This document shows positions 26,834 to 34,691 of a stretch of DNA of 64,000 nt, in pieces. Position numbers and translations under genes: made by a program. This DNA is from JAJRXG01 sp038523965. GTDB lineage: Bacteria; Bacteroidota; Bacteroidia; Chitinophagales; Saprospiraceae. The notes under the pieces are model-generated. The model was not told the DNA's origin, did no database searches, and was given only the letters and a program-made list of their open reading frames with translations. The stretch covers positions 55,664 to 119,663 of the forward strand of contig JBCBIX010000001.1 of the NCBI GenBank assembly GCA_038523965.1, given 5' to 3'. Position 1 is the stretch's first letter, and each line of letters begins with the position of its first letter.

Positions 26834-28333
26834 TTAGTTTCTTCCTAAGGTCGGAGCGAGTGCATCGCAGCTTTGCATACAGAATACAGTGGCGCTACAA
26901 CCTGGATCTTGGCAGTCGATTAGACCATCATTATCGTTGTCCTGATTGTCAGAACAATCGATCTCCGAAGTTTCACCAGACCCACAGGTCGTATTGAAGC
27001 AAGCAGAATCACCGTCATCAGGACTTAAGTCTTCGTACTCGGTTCCTTCTGCTATTACACTGGTACTGGCATCCACCCACTCATTGATTTCAACAAAATC
27101 ATCACCGTAAGCATCAGTCACTCCTGCGCGAGCCCAGGTAGCCTCAAAGCAAAGCGCATCGTCATTGATCGTAGACTGGTTCATGGTAAAGCAGATCTGA
27201 GCGATCGGTGTTAACTCTCCAGGATTGATCATGATATTGCTTCCCTCGGCTGAGTTATTGAGCTGAATGACAAAATCAATAAAGCCGAGGTCACTCTCAT
27301 AGGGAAGAGATCCTGTGCCTGTGGCATCAACGTTCTCCCGCGGAGTACCCCCCTGCAGTGATACTGCCTGGAATTCCGAGCCAAGTAAGCTTTGGGCACT
27401 AAGGAAACTACCTCGAGCACTGCTGTAATACAACCGATATTCTTGGGTGCCCAGAACGAATGCATCTCCAGAAGCAAGTAACTCGATATCGTAGCACACA
27501 TTGCCAGTGACACAGTCGATACCTCCATCACCCAACTTTAGGTCGAGTGTGAATTCTTTTCTATCCACAAAGCATGGCTCGACTACCTCGCAGCTTGGGT
27601 CATCGCAGTCCACCAGACCATCCAAATCGTTGTCAATACCGTCGCTACAGGCCGTCATAGAAGTCTCTGAGTCAGCACCATCGCAGGCCGCAGTGATGCA
27701 GGCCTCATTTCCATCTTCAGGCCCGAGATCATCGTAGACATTTGCAAATGCCTCCGTTGTAGTATTGGCTGATACCCACTCTGCGATTTCGACAAAGGCA
27801 GTAGCATATATATCTGTAAGTCCCATACGAGCCCAGACGATATTTAGACATTCGGATGGATCATCAATGACTTCTTGCGTTACCTCGAAACACAACTTCG
27901 TAGTAGACACCCATTCTCCATTACCTGGGATATTAATTCCCCCCGTAGACAGGTTCATCAAGTCAATGCTATAGTTCAAGAAAGAGAGCGACTCGGCGAA
28001 GGGCAAGATCGTGCTCAGCTGAGAAGCATCCTGATTTTGGATGTCTTGAAAACTATCTGGAAACTGAGAGTACTGAGAAACCGGAAGCATACTTTCGCCA
28101 GATCCGGTGATATAATCAGCCTTAGAGCCATCGTAGAAGATACGATAGTTTTGACCTGCTAAATTCCAAGGAAATCCGTCGGGAGAACGGAGTTGGGTGA
28201 GCACACAGACGGTGCGATTCACACAATCCACTTCATCTACGGCGAATCTGATATCGTAGGTCCGCTGCGAATAACCGACTGTCGCCAAGCATATACACAG
28301 CACTCCTGCTAAGAGTTGTATCGTTTTCATCAT
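26834..28333 (-). CDS. Secreted two-domain protein, GQNYRIFYD family (paralogue A)
   Basis: The 499-residue product has a signal peptide (MMKTIQLLAGVLCICLATVG, ending YSQ) and two copies of a ~180-residue domain. Copy 1 carries LAGQNYRIFYDGSKADY and WARMGLTDIYATAFVEIAEW. Copy 2 carries LGTQEYRLYYSSA and WARAGVTDAYGDDFVEINEW. Each copy ends in DDLGPEDGNEAC or EDLSPDDGDSAC and is followed by a calcium-binding-like motif (CSDGIDNDLDGLVDCDDPSC; DNQDNDNDGLIDC). No T9SS tail follows; the protein stops soon after the second motif. I do not recognise the domain. It should be exported by Sec; later sorting is unclear. Three paralogues lie directly upstream on the same strand. Confidence 0.8.
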   Translation of the reverse strand: MMKTIQLLAGVLCICLATVGYSQRTYDIRFAVDEVDCVNRTVCVLTQLRSPDGFPWNLAGQNYRIFYDGSKADYITGSGESMLPVSQYSQFPDSFQDIQNQDASQLSTILPFAESLSFLNYSIDLMNLSTGGINIPGNGEWVSTTKLCFEVTQEVIDDPSECLNIVWARMGLTDIYATAFVEIAEWVSANTTTEAFANVYDDLGPEDGNEACITAACDGADSETSMTACSDGIDNDLDGLVDCDDPSCEVVEPCFVDRKEFTLDLKLGDGGIDCVTGNVCYDIELLASGDAFVLGTQEYRLYYSSARGSFLSAQSLLGSEFQAVSLQGGTPRENVDATGTGSLPYESDLGFIDFVIQLNNSAEGSNIMINPGELTPIAQICFTMNQSTINDDALCFEATWARAGVTDAYGDDFVEINEWVDASTSVIAEGTEYEDLSPDDGDSACFNTTCGSGETSEIDCSDNQDNDNDGLIDCQDPGCSATVFCMQSCDALAPTLGRN

Positions 28334-28364
28334 CGTATGTTCACGAGACAAAGGATCCAACTTC

Positions 28365-28436
28365 GCCTCATTATGAGGCTAAAGTAACATATTATTTTAT
28401 TTCATAATATCTAATTGGCCGTCTTTTAACCAATTA
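28365..28436 (-). repeat. Three consecutive perfect hairpins between paralogues B and A
   Basis: In the 139-base gap three inverted repeats stand in a row: GCCTCAT/ATGAGGC (28365-28379, 1-base centre), ATATTAT/ATAATAT (28389-28395, 28404-28410) and TAATTGG/CCAATTA (28412-28418, 28430-28436). None has a T tract on the transcribed strand. They may be mRNA stability or processing elements, or protein-binding sites. The last one includes a 13-mer that recurs inverted at 29377-29389. Confidence 0.6.
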
Positions 28437-28472
28437 CACATTACTTACTCTACAATATGTGTCTGAGTAGAA

Positions 28473-29336
28473 TTATCGTGCAATCATCACACGCTCTTTG
28501 GCGATCGTACGTGATGTGGAGTCATCTCTCACAACTAACAGATAACTGGAAGAGGCGAGATCAGAGATATCCAGGGTTTTTGAATTTGTATTGGCCGCTA
28601 AGGTCTCATTGGCCCATATTCTACCCTGTGTATCTACGATCTGCAAAGAGAGATCTCTGGAAGTTACCTGATCCAATTGTACAGCCATCACATCACTGGA
28701 TGGGTTTGGGCCTACAGCTACAGTGACTTCTGGTAGATCCTCGATGTGACTGTAGTTATAATCGATATACTCATCAATATCCACATTCGCCGTACGGTGA
28801 GGAGCTATCCACTCGGCCACTTCTACAAATGCCGTGGCATACTGTTCTGTTAGTCCCATACGACCCCAGACCATACTCAGGTCCTGGACATCACTTTTTA
28901 CCTTGAACTCGAGACGTGCCACTTTCACCCACTCTTCAGCCTGAATTCGTTGTCCTTCCAATGATGGATTAAGTAATTCGACATAAAAGCTCGCAAAACC
29001 CATGTCTTGCTCATATTCGAGACGTCCAGGCTGCGTAGTGAGATGCTCTCTCACATTGGCGAATTGAAGTGCAGAATATTGATCTCGAGATAATTGGGCC
29101 CTACTTCCTTCTTGTTGTAGCTCAAGTGCGTCAGACGGATAGTAGATACGATAGTTCTGACCCGCGAGAGTCATCGCATGTTCTGCCTTGATTTCGACAT
29201 TGACGTAAAGAGTATTTTTCTCTTGGATGAGGGTATTGTGACTGAGACGAACGTCAATCACATGAGTAGATAGTGCACTAACAGTGGTAAAGACCACTAT
29301 GCACATAGCGATTAGGAGATTACAACACAGTTTCAT
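28473..29336 (-). CDS. Secreted GQNYRIFYD-family protein with T9SS tail (paralogue B)
   Basis: The 287-residue product starts with MKLCCNLLIAMCIVVFTTVSA (start at 29336; an ATG 21 bases upstream is less fitting). It has one ~165-residue copy of the domain: LAGQNYRIYYPSDALEL, MGFASFYVELLNPSL and WGRMGLTEQYATAFVEVAEW. A T9SS-type tail follows (VTVAVGPNPSSDVMAVQL to the end), with the usual PNP, SLQIVDTQGR and SSYLLVV strands. It lacks the cysteines seen in the other copies. It should be secreted by T9SS and retained at or released from the surface. Function unknown. It lies between paralogues C and A in what is probably one transcription unit. Confidence 0.8.
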   Translation of the reverse strand: MKLCCNLLIAMCIVVFTTVSALSTHVIDVRLSHNTLIQEKNTLYVNVEIKAEHAMTLAGQNYRIYYPSDALELQQEGSRAQLSRDQYSALQFANVREHLTTQPGRLEYEQDMGFASFYVELLNPSLEGQRIQAEEWVKVARLEFKVKSDVQDLSMVWGRMGLTEQYATAFVEVAEWIAPHRTANVDIDEYIDYNYSHIEDLPEVTVAVGPNPSSDVMAVQLDQVTSRDLSLQIVDTQGRIWANETLAANTNSKTLDISDLASSSYLLVVRDDSTSRTIAKERVMIAR

Positions 29337-29351
29337 AAGACCAAATACATG

Positions 29352-29368
29352 GTCCACCTATTGTGGAC
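29352..29368 (-). repeat. Leader hairpin just upstream of paralogue B
   Basis: GTCCAC (29352-29357) and GTGGAC (29363-29368) form a 6-bp stem with a 5-base loop, 16 bases before the start codon. Being so close to the start, it could affect translation or bind a regulator. Confidence 0.4.
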
Positions 29369-29492
29369 GATTAATGAAAAGACGGCCAAGGGATAACCGT
29401 CAGATTCTAATCGTTCTCAATTAGGATTTAATTGGGGTACGTCGAAAGTAGCCCAGGGTCACTCGTGAAGGAAGATTTAGGAAGAATTTTAA

Positions 29493-29545
29493 CACTTACT
29501 GCTAAGTAAGTGACACGAAACATGTCTCCGCGGAGTAAATACTCC
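29493..29545 (-). repeat. Hairpins after the paralogue C stop (possible attenuator or terminator)
   Basis: CACTTACT/AGTAAGTG (29493-29500, 29505-29512; perfect 8-bp stem, 4-base loop) is followed on the minus strand by TTAAAATTCTT, a weak terminator tail. Nearer the paralogue C stop, the palindromes CTCCGCGGAG (29526-29535) and GGAGTAAATACTCC (29532-29545) share GGAG, so only one of the two can form at a time. Confidence 0.45.
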
Positions 29546-29565
29546 AGTAAACGATAGGGGTAGAT

Positions 29566-30381
29566 TTATTCGGCGCCAACTTTGATTATCTGTTGAGTAG
29601 CTATCGGTCGTTGATCCACGTCATAAATAGACAGTGTAAAGATGCCGTCAAAATAAGAGGACATGTCCAGGATCGTGCTCGATTCACCTTTTATGCGCTG
29701 TTCTATGATTCTTCTGCCGATTGCATCCGATATCACTACCCGGTCCGCCTCACGGAATTGATCAAGTGAAACCTGAATAGTAGCAACAAACGGATTGGGA
29801 AAGACCTCCAGCTCGGCTGTATTCGCAGTTTCTTCCGCACCGATATCATTGATCTCGTTAATCAACAGTGCTTGCTGTCGAGAAGCATTTTTCCACTCAG
29901 ACATGGCCACCTCTGCAGATGCGAATTGTGATGTCTTAGAGCGTCTCGCCCAGGTTAAGGATATCGGCCGATCATCAACCTTGTCAAAGCATAGGTCAAT
30001 TAGCTCTGTCCATCCTGCTGCTCCGGGCAATTCGATCGTATTATCAGTCAACTGCCTTCCATCAATAGATATCGACACGAAGCCGATATCACCCGTCTGA
30101 CTGTCGTCAATATACACACGACTATATGCTCGAGGGTCAAAGTGATGTTCGACTGAGGCTTCGTCAAAACTCACCTGTCCAGCATCATAGAATATCCGAT
30201 AGTTCTGTCCTGCAAGAAGTATATCGCGATGATGATCTGCTGGCTTAACTGCGATAGTGTAGCATGACTTCATTGTGGCCGATCCTTTCGGTAATAGGGT
30301 AAGATCGATTGACTCTTGGGCGCATAGAAGTCCCGAGCATAGTATAAGTAGAGTCAACACTCTGGTTAAGGAAGCAATCAT
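29566..30381 (-). CDS. Secreted GQNYRIFYD-family protein with T9SS tail (paralogue C)
   Basis: The 271-residue product has a signal peptide (MIASLTRVLTLLILCSGLLC, then AQ), one domain copy with LAGQNYRIFYDAGQVSF, GDIGFVSISIDGRQL, LIDLCFDK and a diverged WARRSKTSQFASAEVAMSEW. A T9SS tail follows (LEVFPNPFVATIQVSL, RVVISDAIGRRIIEQ, DGIFTLSIYD). The GLTDxYATAF stretch that is nearly fixed in the other copies has changed to SKTSQFASAE here, so this copy is the most diverged in that part. Location is expected at the cell surface through T9SS. Function unknown. It starts 65 bases after the stop of paralogue D. Confidence 0.8.
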   Translation of the reverse strand: MIASLTRVLTLLILCSGLLCAQESIDLTLLPKGSATMKSCYTIAVKPADHHRDILLAGQNYRIFYDAGQVSFDEASVEHHFDPRAYSRVYIDDSQTGDIGFVSISIDGRQLTDNTIELPGAAGWTELIDLCFDKVDDRPISLTWARRSKTSQFASAEVAMSEWKNASRQQALLINEINDIGAEETANTAELEVFPNPFVATIQVSLDQFREADRVVISDAIGRRIIEQRIKGESSTILDMSSYFDGIFTLSIYDVDQRPIATQQIIKVGAE

Positions 30382-30446
30382 CTCGTTGGATTAACACATT
30401 ACGAATGACTACCATATGTCAACAACTATGCCAGAAGGAGATACAG

Positions 30447-31025
30447 TTACCGAGGAGAGAAGTCGCTGTATTCTTCTATTATGATCGATTGTGTCGTTCC
30501 ATCTTTATCTCCCGCGGCCAGCTCGGTAAATGCTCTTCCATAACCATCTGTTAGACCTCGCCTTGCGATCACCACTGAACCCGGCTCTGAGGCATTCAAC
30601 TCAAAACAAAGTCGGATCAGTCGTACGGGAATCTTACCTGTCCCAAGCCGGAAGCCATCAGCAGGAGCAGAATTGTGAATTACAGAAGCATTAATGAAAC
30701 CCAGATGAGAATCAAAGGGCAAGATGCCTACCTCCGATCCATCTACCCCTCCTCGGTTCTGAACAATCCGAAACGTGTAGTCGTCACCTGGCAGATAGGA
30801 GATAGAAGCGTCAGGATCGAGCTGCATGAGCTGCGAATCGTAAAAAAGTCGATAGTTCTGACTCCCAAGGTGTTTTTCTTCATCCCCCAAATACATCGCT
30901 GATAGATCCAGGCAGAATTGATCGCCACTATCCTCAGATAGAGATAGACTCAGCGTAGTCTGGGCCCTCGCGGAAGTAAAAACCAAGGCCACTATAAGGC
31001 ACGAACAGAAAATTCTCCAAGACAT
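30447..31025 (-). CDS. Secreted GQNYRIFYD-family protein without sorting tail (paralogue D)
   Basis: The 192-residue product has a signal peptide (MSWRIFCSCLIVALVFTSARA) and is otherwise just one domain copy: LGSQNYRLFYDSQLMQL, HLGFINASVIHNS, LIRLCFELNAS and ARRGLTDGYGRAFTELAAG. It ends at IIIEEYSDFSPR, right where the other copies pass into Ca-motif or T9SS regions, so it shows the natural borders of the domain (about 165 residues). With no sorting tail it should remain periplasmic or need a partner. It is the first gene of the probable D-C-B-A unit. The lipoprotein gene at 31239 is divergent. Confidence 0.75.
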   Translation of the reverse strand: MSWRIFCSCLIVALVFTSARAQTTLSLSLSEDSGDQFCLDLSAMYLGDEEKHLGSQNYRLFYDSQLMQLDPDASISYLPGDDYTFRIVQNRGGVDGSEVGILPFDSHLGFINASVIHNSAPADGFRLGTGKIPVRLIRLCFELNASEPGSVVIARRGLTDGYGRAFTELAAGDKDGTTQSIIIEEYSDFSPR

Positions 31026-31238
31026 AAACTCAAGCTTTACAGTTACAATGCAGCATGACTATGACATCAACTAAACCTTGCCACCCTCAGTTCCAATGCG
31101 AATTCTGTACTTCCTTTGGTTACCCAGATAGTAGCTTTTTGAGGAGCCACCTAAGACCCAAAACGCTGATAAGAAAGCACGGCTAAAAAATATATTAGCA
31201 AAAGTTATATATATAAATAATCATCATATATTAGCGTT

Positions 31239-31727
31239 ATGAAGAAGCATATCACATGTATACTGATGTGTATTCTGATTTGTCTCGGATGCGAGACAAA
31301 AGAGAAATTGAAAGATTGGACTCCAGAACAATTAAACCTTGTCCTTAGTCAGGTTGACACTGCAGATCCTTCGTTTACACAGAAGGAAGTCGCTTTTGAT
31401 TCTATTATCACCCTCGCGGGAGTACGAATCTTAGGACAAGAACAAGAACGCATCAAATTCAAATTGTTCCACTTCGGGCCTTACGTCAGAGGATATTATA
31501 ATCTCGCCGATCGCGACGATAAGAATCTTCAAGTTTTCGGGAAAAGGATTGACTCTCAGTGGGTTATGAAGTGTGTTACGAAGCTCAGCATGACGGAGGC
31601 TGATGGATATCTTCTATTACTTCCATCGGGTAAATCTATTTGGTCAAATGGAAGTGTTGGGTTCGAACAAGGTTATCTCCAATTGCAAAAACAAGCTACA
31701 GATTACAATGACCTCGTGTCATGGTGA
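31239..31727 (+). CDS. Uncharacterised lipoprotein
   Basis: The 162-residue frame begins MKKHITCILMCILICLGC, a lipoprotein signal with Cys18 as the expected lipidation site. The mature part is mixed alpha/beta with no motif I recognise (FHFGPYVRGYYNLADRD, DGYLLLLPSGKSIWSNGSVG). It is followed by a good terminator at 31765, so it is a complete single-gene unit, divergent from the paralogue array and separated from it by 213 AT-rich bases. Whether it acts with the array is not shown by the sequence. Confidence 0.75.
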   Translation: MKKHITCILMCILICLGCETKEKLKDWTPEQLNLVLSQVDTADPSFTQKEVAFDSIITLAGVRILGQEQERIKFKLFHFGPYVRGYYNLADRDDKNLQVFGKRIDSQWVMKCVTKLSMTEADGYLLLLPSGKSIWSNGSVGFEQGYLQLQKQATDYNDLVSW

Positions 31728-31764
31728 GATAAAGATTTTAAACTTGGGTTGGTTGGTCTATTAT

Positions 31765-31793
31765 AAGGGTCGGATTTATTCGACCCTTTTTTT
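31765..31793 (+). terminator. Terminator after the lipoprotein gene
   Basis: AAGGGTCG (31765-31772) pairs with CGACCCTT (31781-31788), with an 8-base loop, and runs into a T tract to 31793. It separates the gene from the convergent mlaF gene, which ends at 31799. Confidence 0.9.
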
Positions 31794-31798
31794 ATGCC

Positions 31799-32560
31799 CT
31801 ATACAGACAGGGCTTGCTGACGAAGTCGTTGTAAAAATGGAGATGCAAAGATGAAATCGAGTAATGTCTCATTCTGACTGGTAAATACTTGATCCTTGGT
31901 GCCTCTCCAAGCCAGTTTTCCATCGGCCAATAAACAGATGTTGTCCCCGATCTCCATCACCGAATTCATGTCATGGGTATTAATGACAGTCGTGATGTTG
32001 TTGTCTTTGGTAATACCGCTAATCAGTTCATCGATAGTTATCGCCGTCTTAGGGTCCAAACCAGAGTTAGGCTCATCGCAAAATAAATACTGAGGATTCA
32101 GTACGATAGCTCTGGCGATACCGACCCTTTTCTGCATCCCCCCGCTGATCTCAGAGGGATACTTGTTATTAATCCCTTCGAGACTTACTCGTTCGAGACA
32201 GTAGTTGACCTGATTAAGCTTTTCTCCGGCGGTCTTATTTGTGAACATGTCGAGAGGAAATCGGATGTTCTCTTCGATTGTCATTGAGTCAAACAACGCA
32301 TTCCCTTGGAAGAGCATTCCAATCTTCATTCTTAACTCCCTCAACTCGTCCTTTGAGATACAGCAGACATTCGTGTCACCATACCATATCGCTCCGGCAG
32401 TTGGTTGAAGCAGGCCAACCAAAATCTTCAAAAAAACAGTCTTCCCCGCCCCACTCTTTCCGATAATTAGATTGGTCTTGCCATCTTCAAAATCAAAGCT
32501 GATGTTCCGAAGTACCTCCTGAGAGCCAAAGGATTTATCAATGTCTTGCGCACGAATCAT
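31799..32560 (-). CDS. mlaF: ABC transporter ATP-binding protein, MlaF family
   Basis: The 253-residue ATPase has Walker A GKSGAGKT (34-41), the LFQGNALFDSMTIEENIRFPL Q-loop region typical of MlaF, the signature SGGMQKRVGIARAI and Walker B LFCDEPNSGLDP. It powers the MCE/Mla system that moves phospholipids between inner and outer membranes. The permease gene lies 2 bases upstream in the same direction. The MCE substrate-binding subunit (MlaD) usually follows in such operons but is absent here, because the next gene downstream is convergent; it must be encoded elsewhere. Confidence 0.93.
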   Translation of the reverse strand: MIRAQDIDKSFGSQEVLRNISFDFEDGKTNLIIGKSGAGKTVFLKILVGLLQPTAGAIWYGDTNVCCISKDELRELRMKIGMLFQGNALFDSMTIEENIRFPLDMFTNKTAGEKLNQVNYCLERVSLEGINNKYPSEISGGMQKRVGIARAIVLNPQYLFCDEPNSGLDPKTAITIDELISGITKDNNITTVINTHDMNSVMEIGDNICLLADGKLAWRGTKDQVFTSQNETLLDFIFASPFLQRLRQQALSV

Positions 32561-32562
32561 AA

Positions 32563-33303
32563 TTAACTCATCAGGGCTAAGGCAACGAGCAGATCAGCAA
32601 CCAATATCAAAATGGACCCATACACTACAGCTCTGGTACTCGCTTCTCCAAGTTCGATACTACCTCCTTTTACAAAATACCCCTGATAGCAGGCGACAGC
32701 TGTGATGATGAAACTGAAGACCACTGCCTTGATGTACATGATCGTCACATTGAATGGCACAAAGAAGGAACGCAGACCACGTACAAACTCAGCATCGGAG
32801 TAACCTGCGACAACCACCGCTGCGAAATATCCTCCTCCAATACCTACGATCGCTGCAACTGTCACCAGGATAGGGATGATGATGACCGAGGCCAGAAGTT
32901 TAGGCATGATTAAATAAGCTGATGTATTCACGCCCATGATCTCCATAGCGTCGATATGCTCTTTCTGCCTCATTCCTCCGATTTCAGCTGCCATAGTCGA
33001 ACCAACCTTACCAGCTAATACAATGCAGGTTAGCGTTACTGCCATCTCGATAAGCATGATATCTCTGACGATATAACCGATGTAGTAAGGAGGAATCATA
33101 GTACCCTCCAGTTGATAACTAAACTGGATAGCCGTCACAGCCCCAATGAAACCACTGATGATAACTACTATGGAGAGAGAGCCGATACCGATGTCATACA
33201 TCTGACGGATCGTCTCCTTATAGTACATCGTCCAGTTCTCCGGCTTCGAAAAGATTTCAGGAAGCCAGGATATAAATCGTCCAAAATCCTTGATCAACTG
33301 CAT
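32563..33303 (-). CDS. mlaE: ABC transporter permease, MlaE family
   Basis: The 246-residue membrane protein is of the MlaE/YrbE family with five or six hydrophobic segments. It carries the conserved GKVGSTMAAEIGGMRQKEHIDA motif region (GSTMAAEIGGMR) and the MEIMGVN, YLIMPKLLA and GGYFAAVVV segments. It forms the inner-membrane channel of the MCE phospholipid transporter with MlaF, whose gene follows after 2 bases. Divergent from the SDR gene, with 72 bases between starts. Confidence 0.93.
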   Translation of the reverse strand: MQLIKDFGRFISWLPEIFSKPENWTMYYKETIRQMYDIGIGSLSIVVIISGFIGAVTAIQFSYQLEGTMIPPYYIGYIVRDIMLIEMAVTLTCIVLAGKVGSTMAAEIGGMRQKEHIDAMEIMGVNTSAYLIMPKLLASVIIIPILVTVAAIVGIGGGYFAAVVVAGYSDAEFVRGLRSFFVPFNVTIMYIKAVVFSFIITAVACYQGYFVKGGSIELGEASTRAVVYGSILILVADLLVALALMS

Positions 33304-33375
33304 GTCACCTTCATCTTCTGGTCCCGGCTGAGCTGCGAAATTAGGGTAATTTTAGTACCGACTAAAGACTTCCAT

Positions 33376-34077
33376 ATGAACGTCATCATTACCGGTGGGA
33401 CCAAGGGTTTGGGGCGAGCGATAGCAGATTCATTAGCTTCTCAAGGAGCCAATCTTGCAATCTGTGCCCGTAGTCAAGCCAATCTCGATGACATGGCATC
33501 TACCCTCCAAGCAAGCTACCCAGAGCAAACGATCTACACCCATCGATGTGATGTAAGCAAATCGGATCAAGTCAGAACTTTTGGTCAGGAGATTTTATCT
33601 CGATGGGAGACAATTGATGTGCTCATCAACAATGCCGGTGTATTTAGACCGGGACTTCTACTGGAAGAAGATGAACAGAACCTATCCCATCAGATAGAGA
33701 CCAACTTATACAGTGCCTATCATCTCACAAGATTGATTGCACCGCGAATGGTCGAACAAAAATCGGGACACATTTTCAACATGTGTAGTGTAGCCAGCTT
33801 AATTGCATTACCAAATGGTGGTTCCTACAGCATCTCAAAGTTTGCTCTTCTTGGATTTTCAAAAGTCCTACGCGAAGAACTCAAAACGCTTGGTATCAAA
33901 GTCACCTCTATAATCCCTGGAGCCACATGGTCAGATAGCTGGGCGGGAGTAGAGCTCCCAGAAGAACGGTTGATGCAAGCGACTGATATCGCTATTGCCG
34001 TTAGCGCCGCCATTCAAATGAGTCCATCTGCAGTAGTCGAAGACATCGTATTAAGGCCGCAATTGGGCGATCTGTAG
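33376..34077 (+). CDS. Short-chain dehydrogenase/reductase
   Basis: The 233-residue product is a classical SDR oxidoreductase: the NAD(P)-binding ITGGTKGLGRAIADSLA at the start, NNAGV around residue 84, the catalytic Ser in SVASLIALPNGGSYSISKF, with Tyr and Lys in YSISK. I use the ATG at 33376, which places the Rossmann motif at the N-terminus; a longer frame upstream overlaps mlaE. The C-terminus is short. The substrate is unknown. A LysE-family exporter gene begins 11 bases after its stop. Confidence 0.9.
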   Translation: MNVIITGGTKGLGRAIADSLASQGANLAICARSQANLDDMASTLQASYPEQTIYTHRCDVSKSDQVRTFGQEILSRWETIDVLINNAGVFRPGLLLEEDEQNLSHQIETNLYSAYHLTRLIAPRMVEQKSGHIFNMCSVASLIALPNGGSYSISKFALLGFSKVLREELKTLGIKVTSIIPGATWSDSWAGVELPEERLMQATDIAIAVSAAIQMSPSAVVEDIVLRPQLGDL

Positions 34078-34088
34078 CTGGGAGATCC

Positions 34089-34691
34089 ATGATCTGGTCG
34101 TTCATCGGTGCCTCCACACTACTTACATTGGCTCCTGGTCCAGATAATCTGTTTGTTCTTGTCCAAAGCGCTACTCGAGGGAGCTCATACGGTTTACGAA
34201 TTGTCATTGGTTTGTGCATTGGTATCCTGCTGCATACCTCAGTAGTATGCCTTGGTATAGGCTCTCTGATCGCTAATTCGTCCATTGCCCTGCACATTAT
34301 GAAGTACACAGGTGCAGGTTACTTGCTGTATTTAGCTTGGATGGCTGGCACGTCAACCAATGGCATCTCCCTCGGCAAAGTCGAAGAATCAAAGCGGTTC
34401 CCCTCAGCCATTTGGATAGGAATAGTGATGAACGCTCTTAATCCTAAGGTGCTCCTATTTTTTATGGCTTTTCTACCCCAGTTTGTTGATTCTCAGACCA
34501 CAACGTATCGTCTGGACTTATTCATTCTCGGAATGATATTCATGCTTCAGGCTGCGATAATCATGGGTGGAATCGCGTTAGCATCTGCCAGCCTAAAACC
34601 AATTATGCTGCATCCACGCTTTCATCAGGTATCACAAGTAGTACAGATTACTGTATTTGTTGGATTGGCCCTCTACATCATACTCCCTTGA
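34089..34691 (+). CDS. LysE/RhtB family amino-acid exporter
   Basis: The 200-residue inner-membrane protein has the family signature near its start (LTLAPGPDNLFVLVQSATRG) and about six transmembrane segments. NALNPKVLLFFMAFLPQFV is the second conserved block. LysE/RhtB proteins export amino acids such as lysine, threonine or homoserine lactones by proton exchange; the substrate cannot be told here. Its gene lies 11 bases after the SDR gene. Its last 14 bases overlap the end of the convergent trpS gene. Confidence 0.9.
   Translation: MIWSFIGASTLLTLAPGPDNLFVLVQSATRGSSYGLRIVIGLCIGILLHTSVVCLGIGSLIANSSIALHIMKYTGAGYLLYLAWMAGTSTNGISLGKVEESKRFPSAIWIGIVMNALNPKVLLFFMAFLPQFVDSQTTTYRLDLFILGMIFMLQAAIIMGGIALASASLKPIMLHPRFHQVSQVVQITVFVGLALYIILP

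Noticed and set aside
28415..29389. Invertible DNA segment carrying gene B, flanked by a 13-bp inverted repeat
   Set aside because: The repeat is short, no recombinase gene is nearby, and all four paralogues point the same way; kept only as a weak structural observation.
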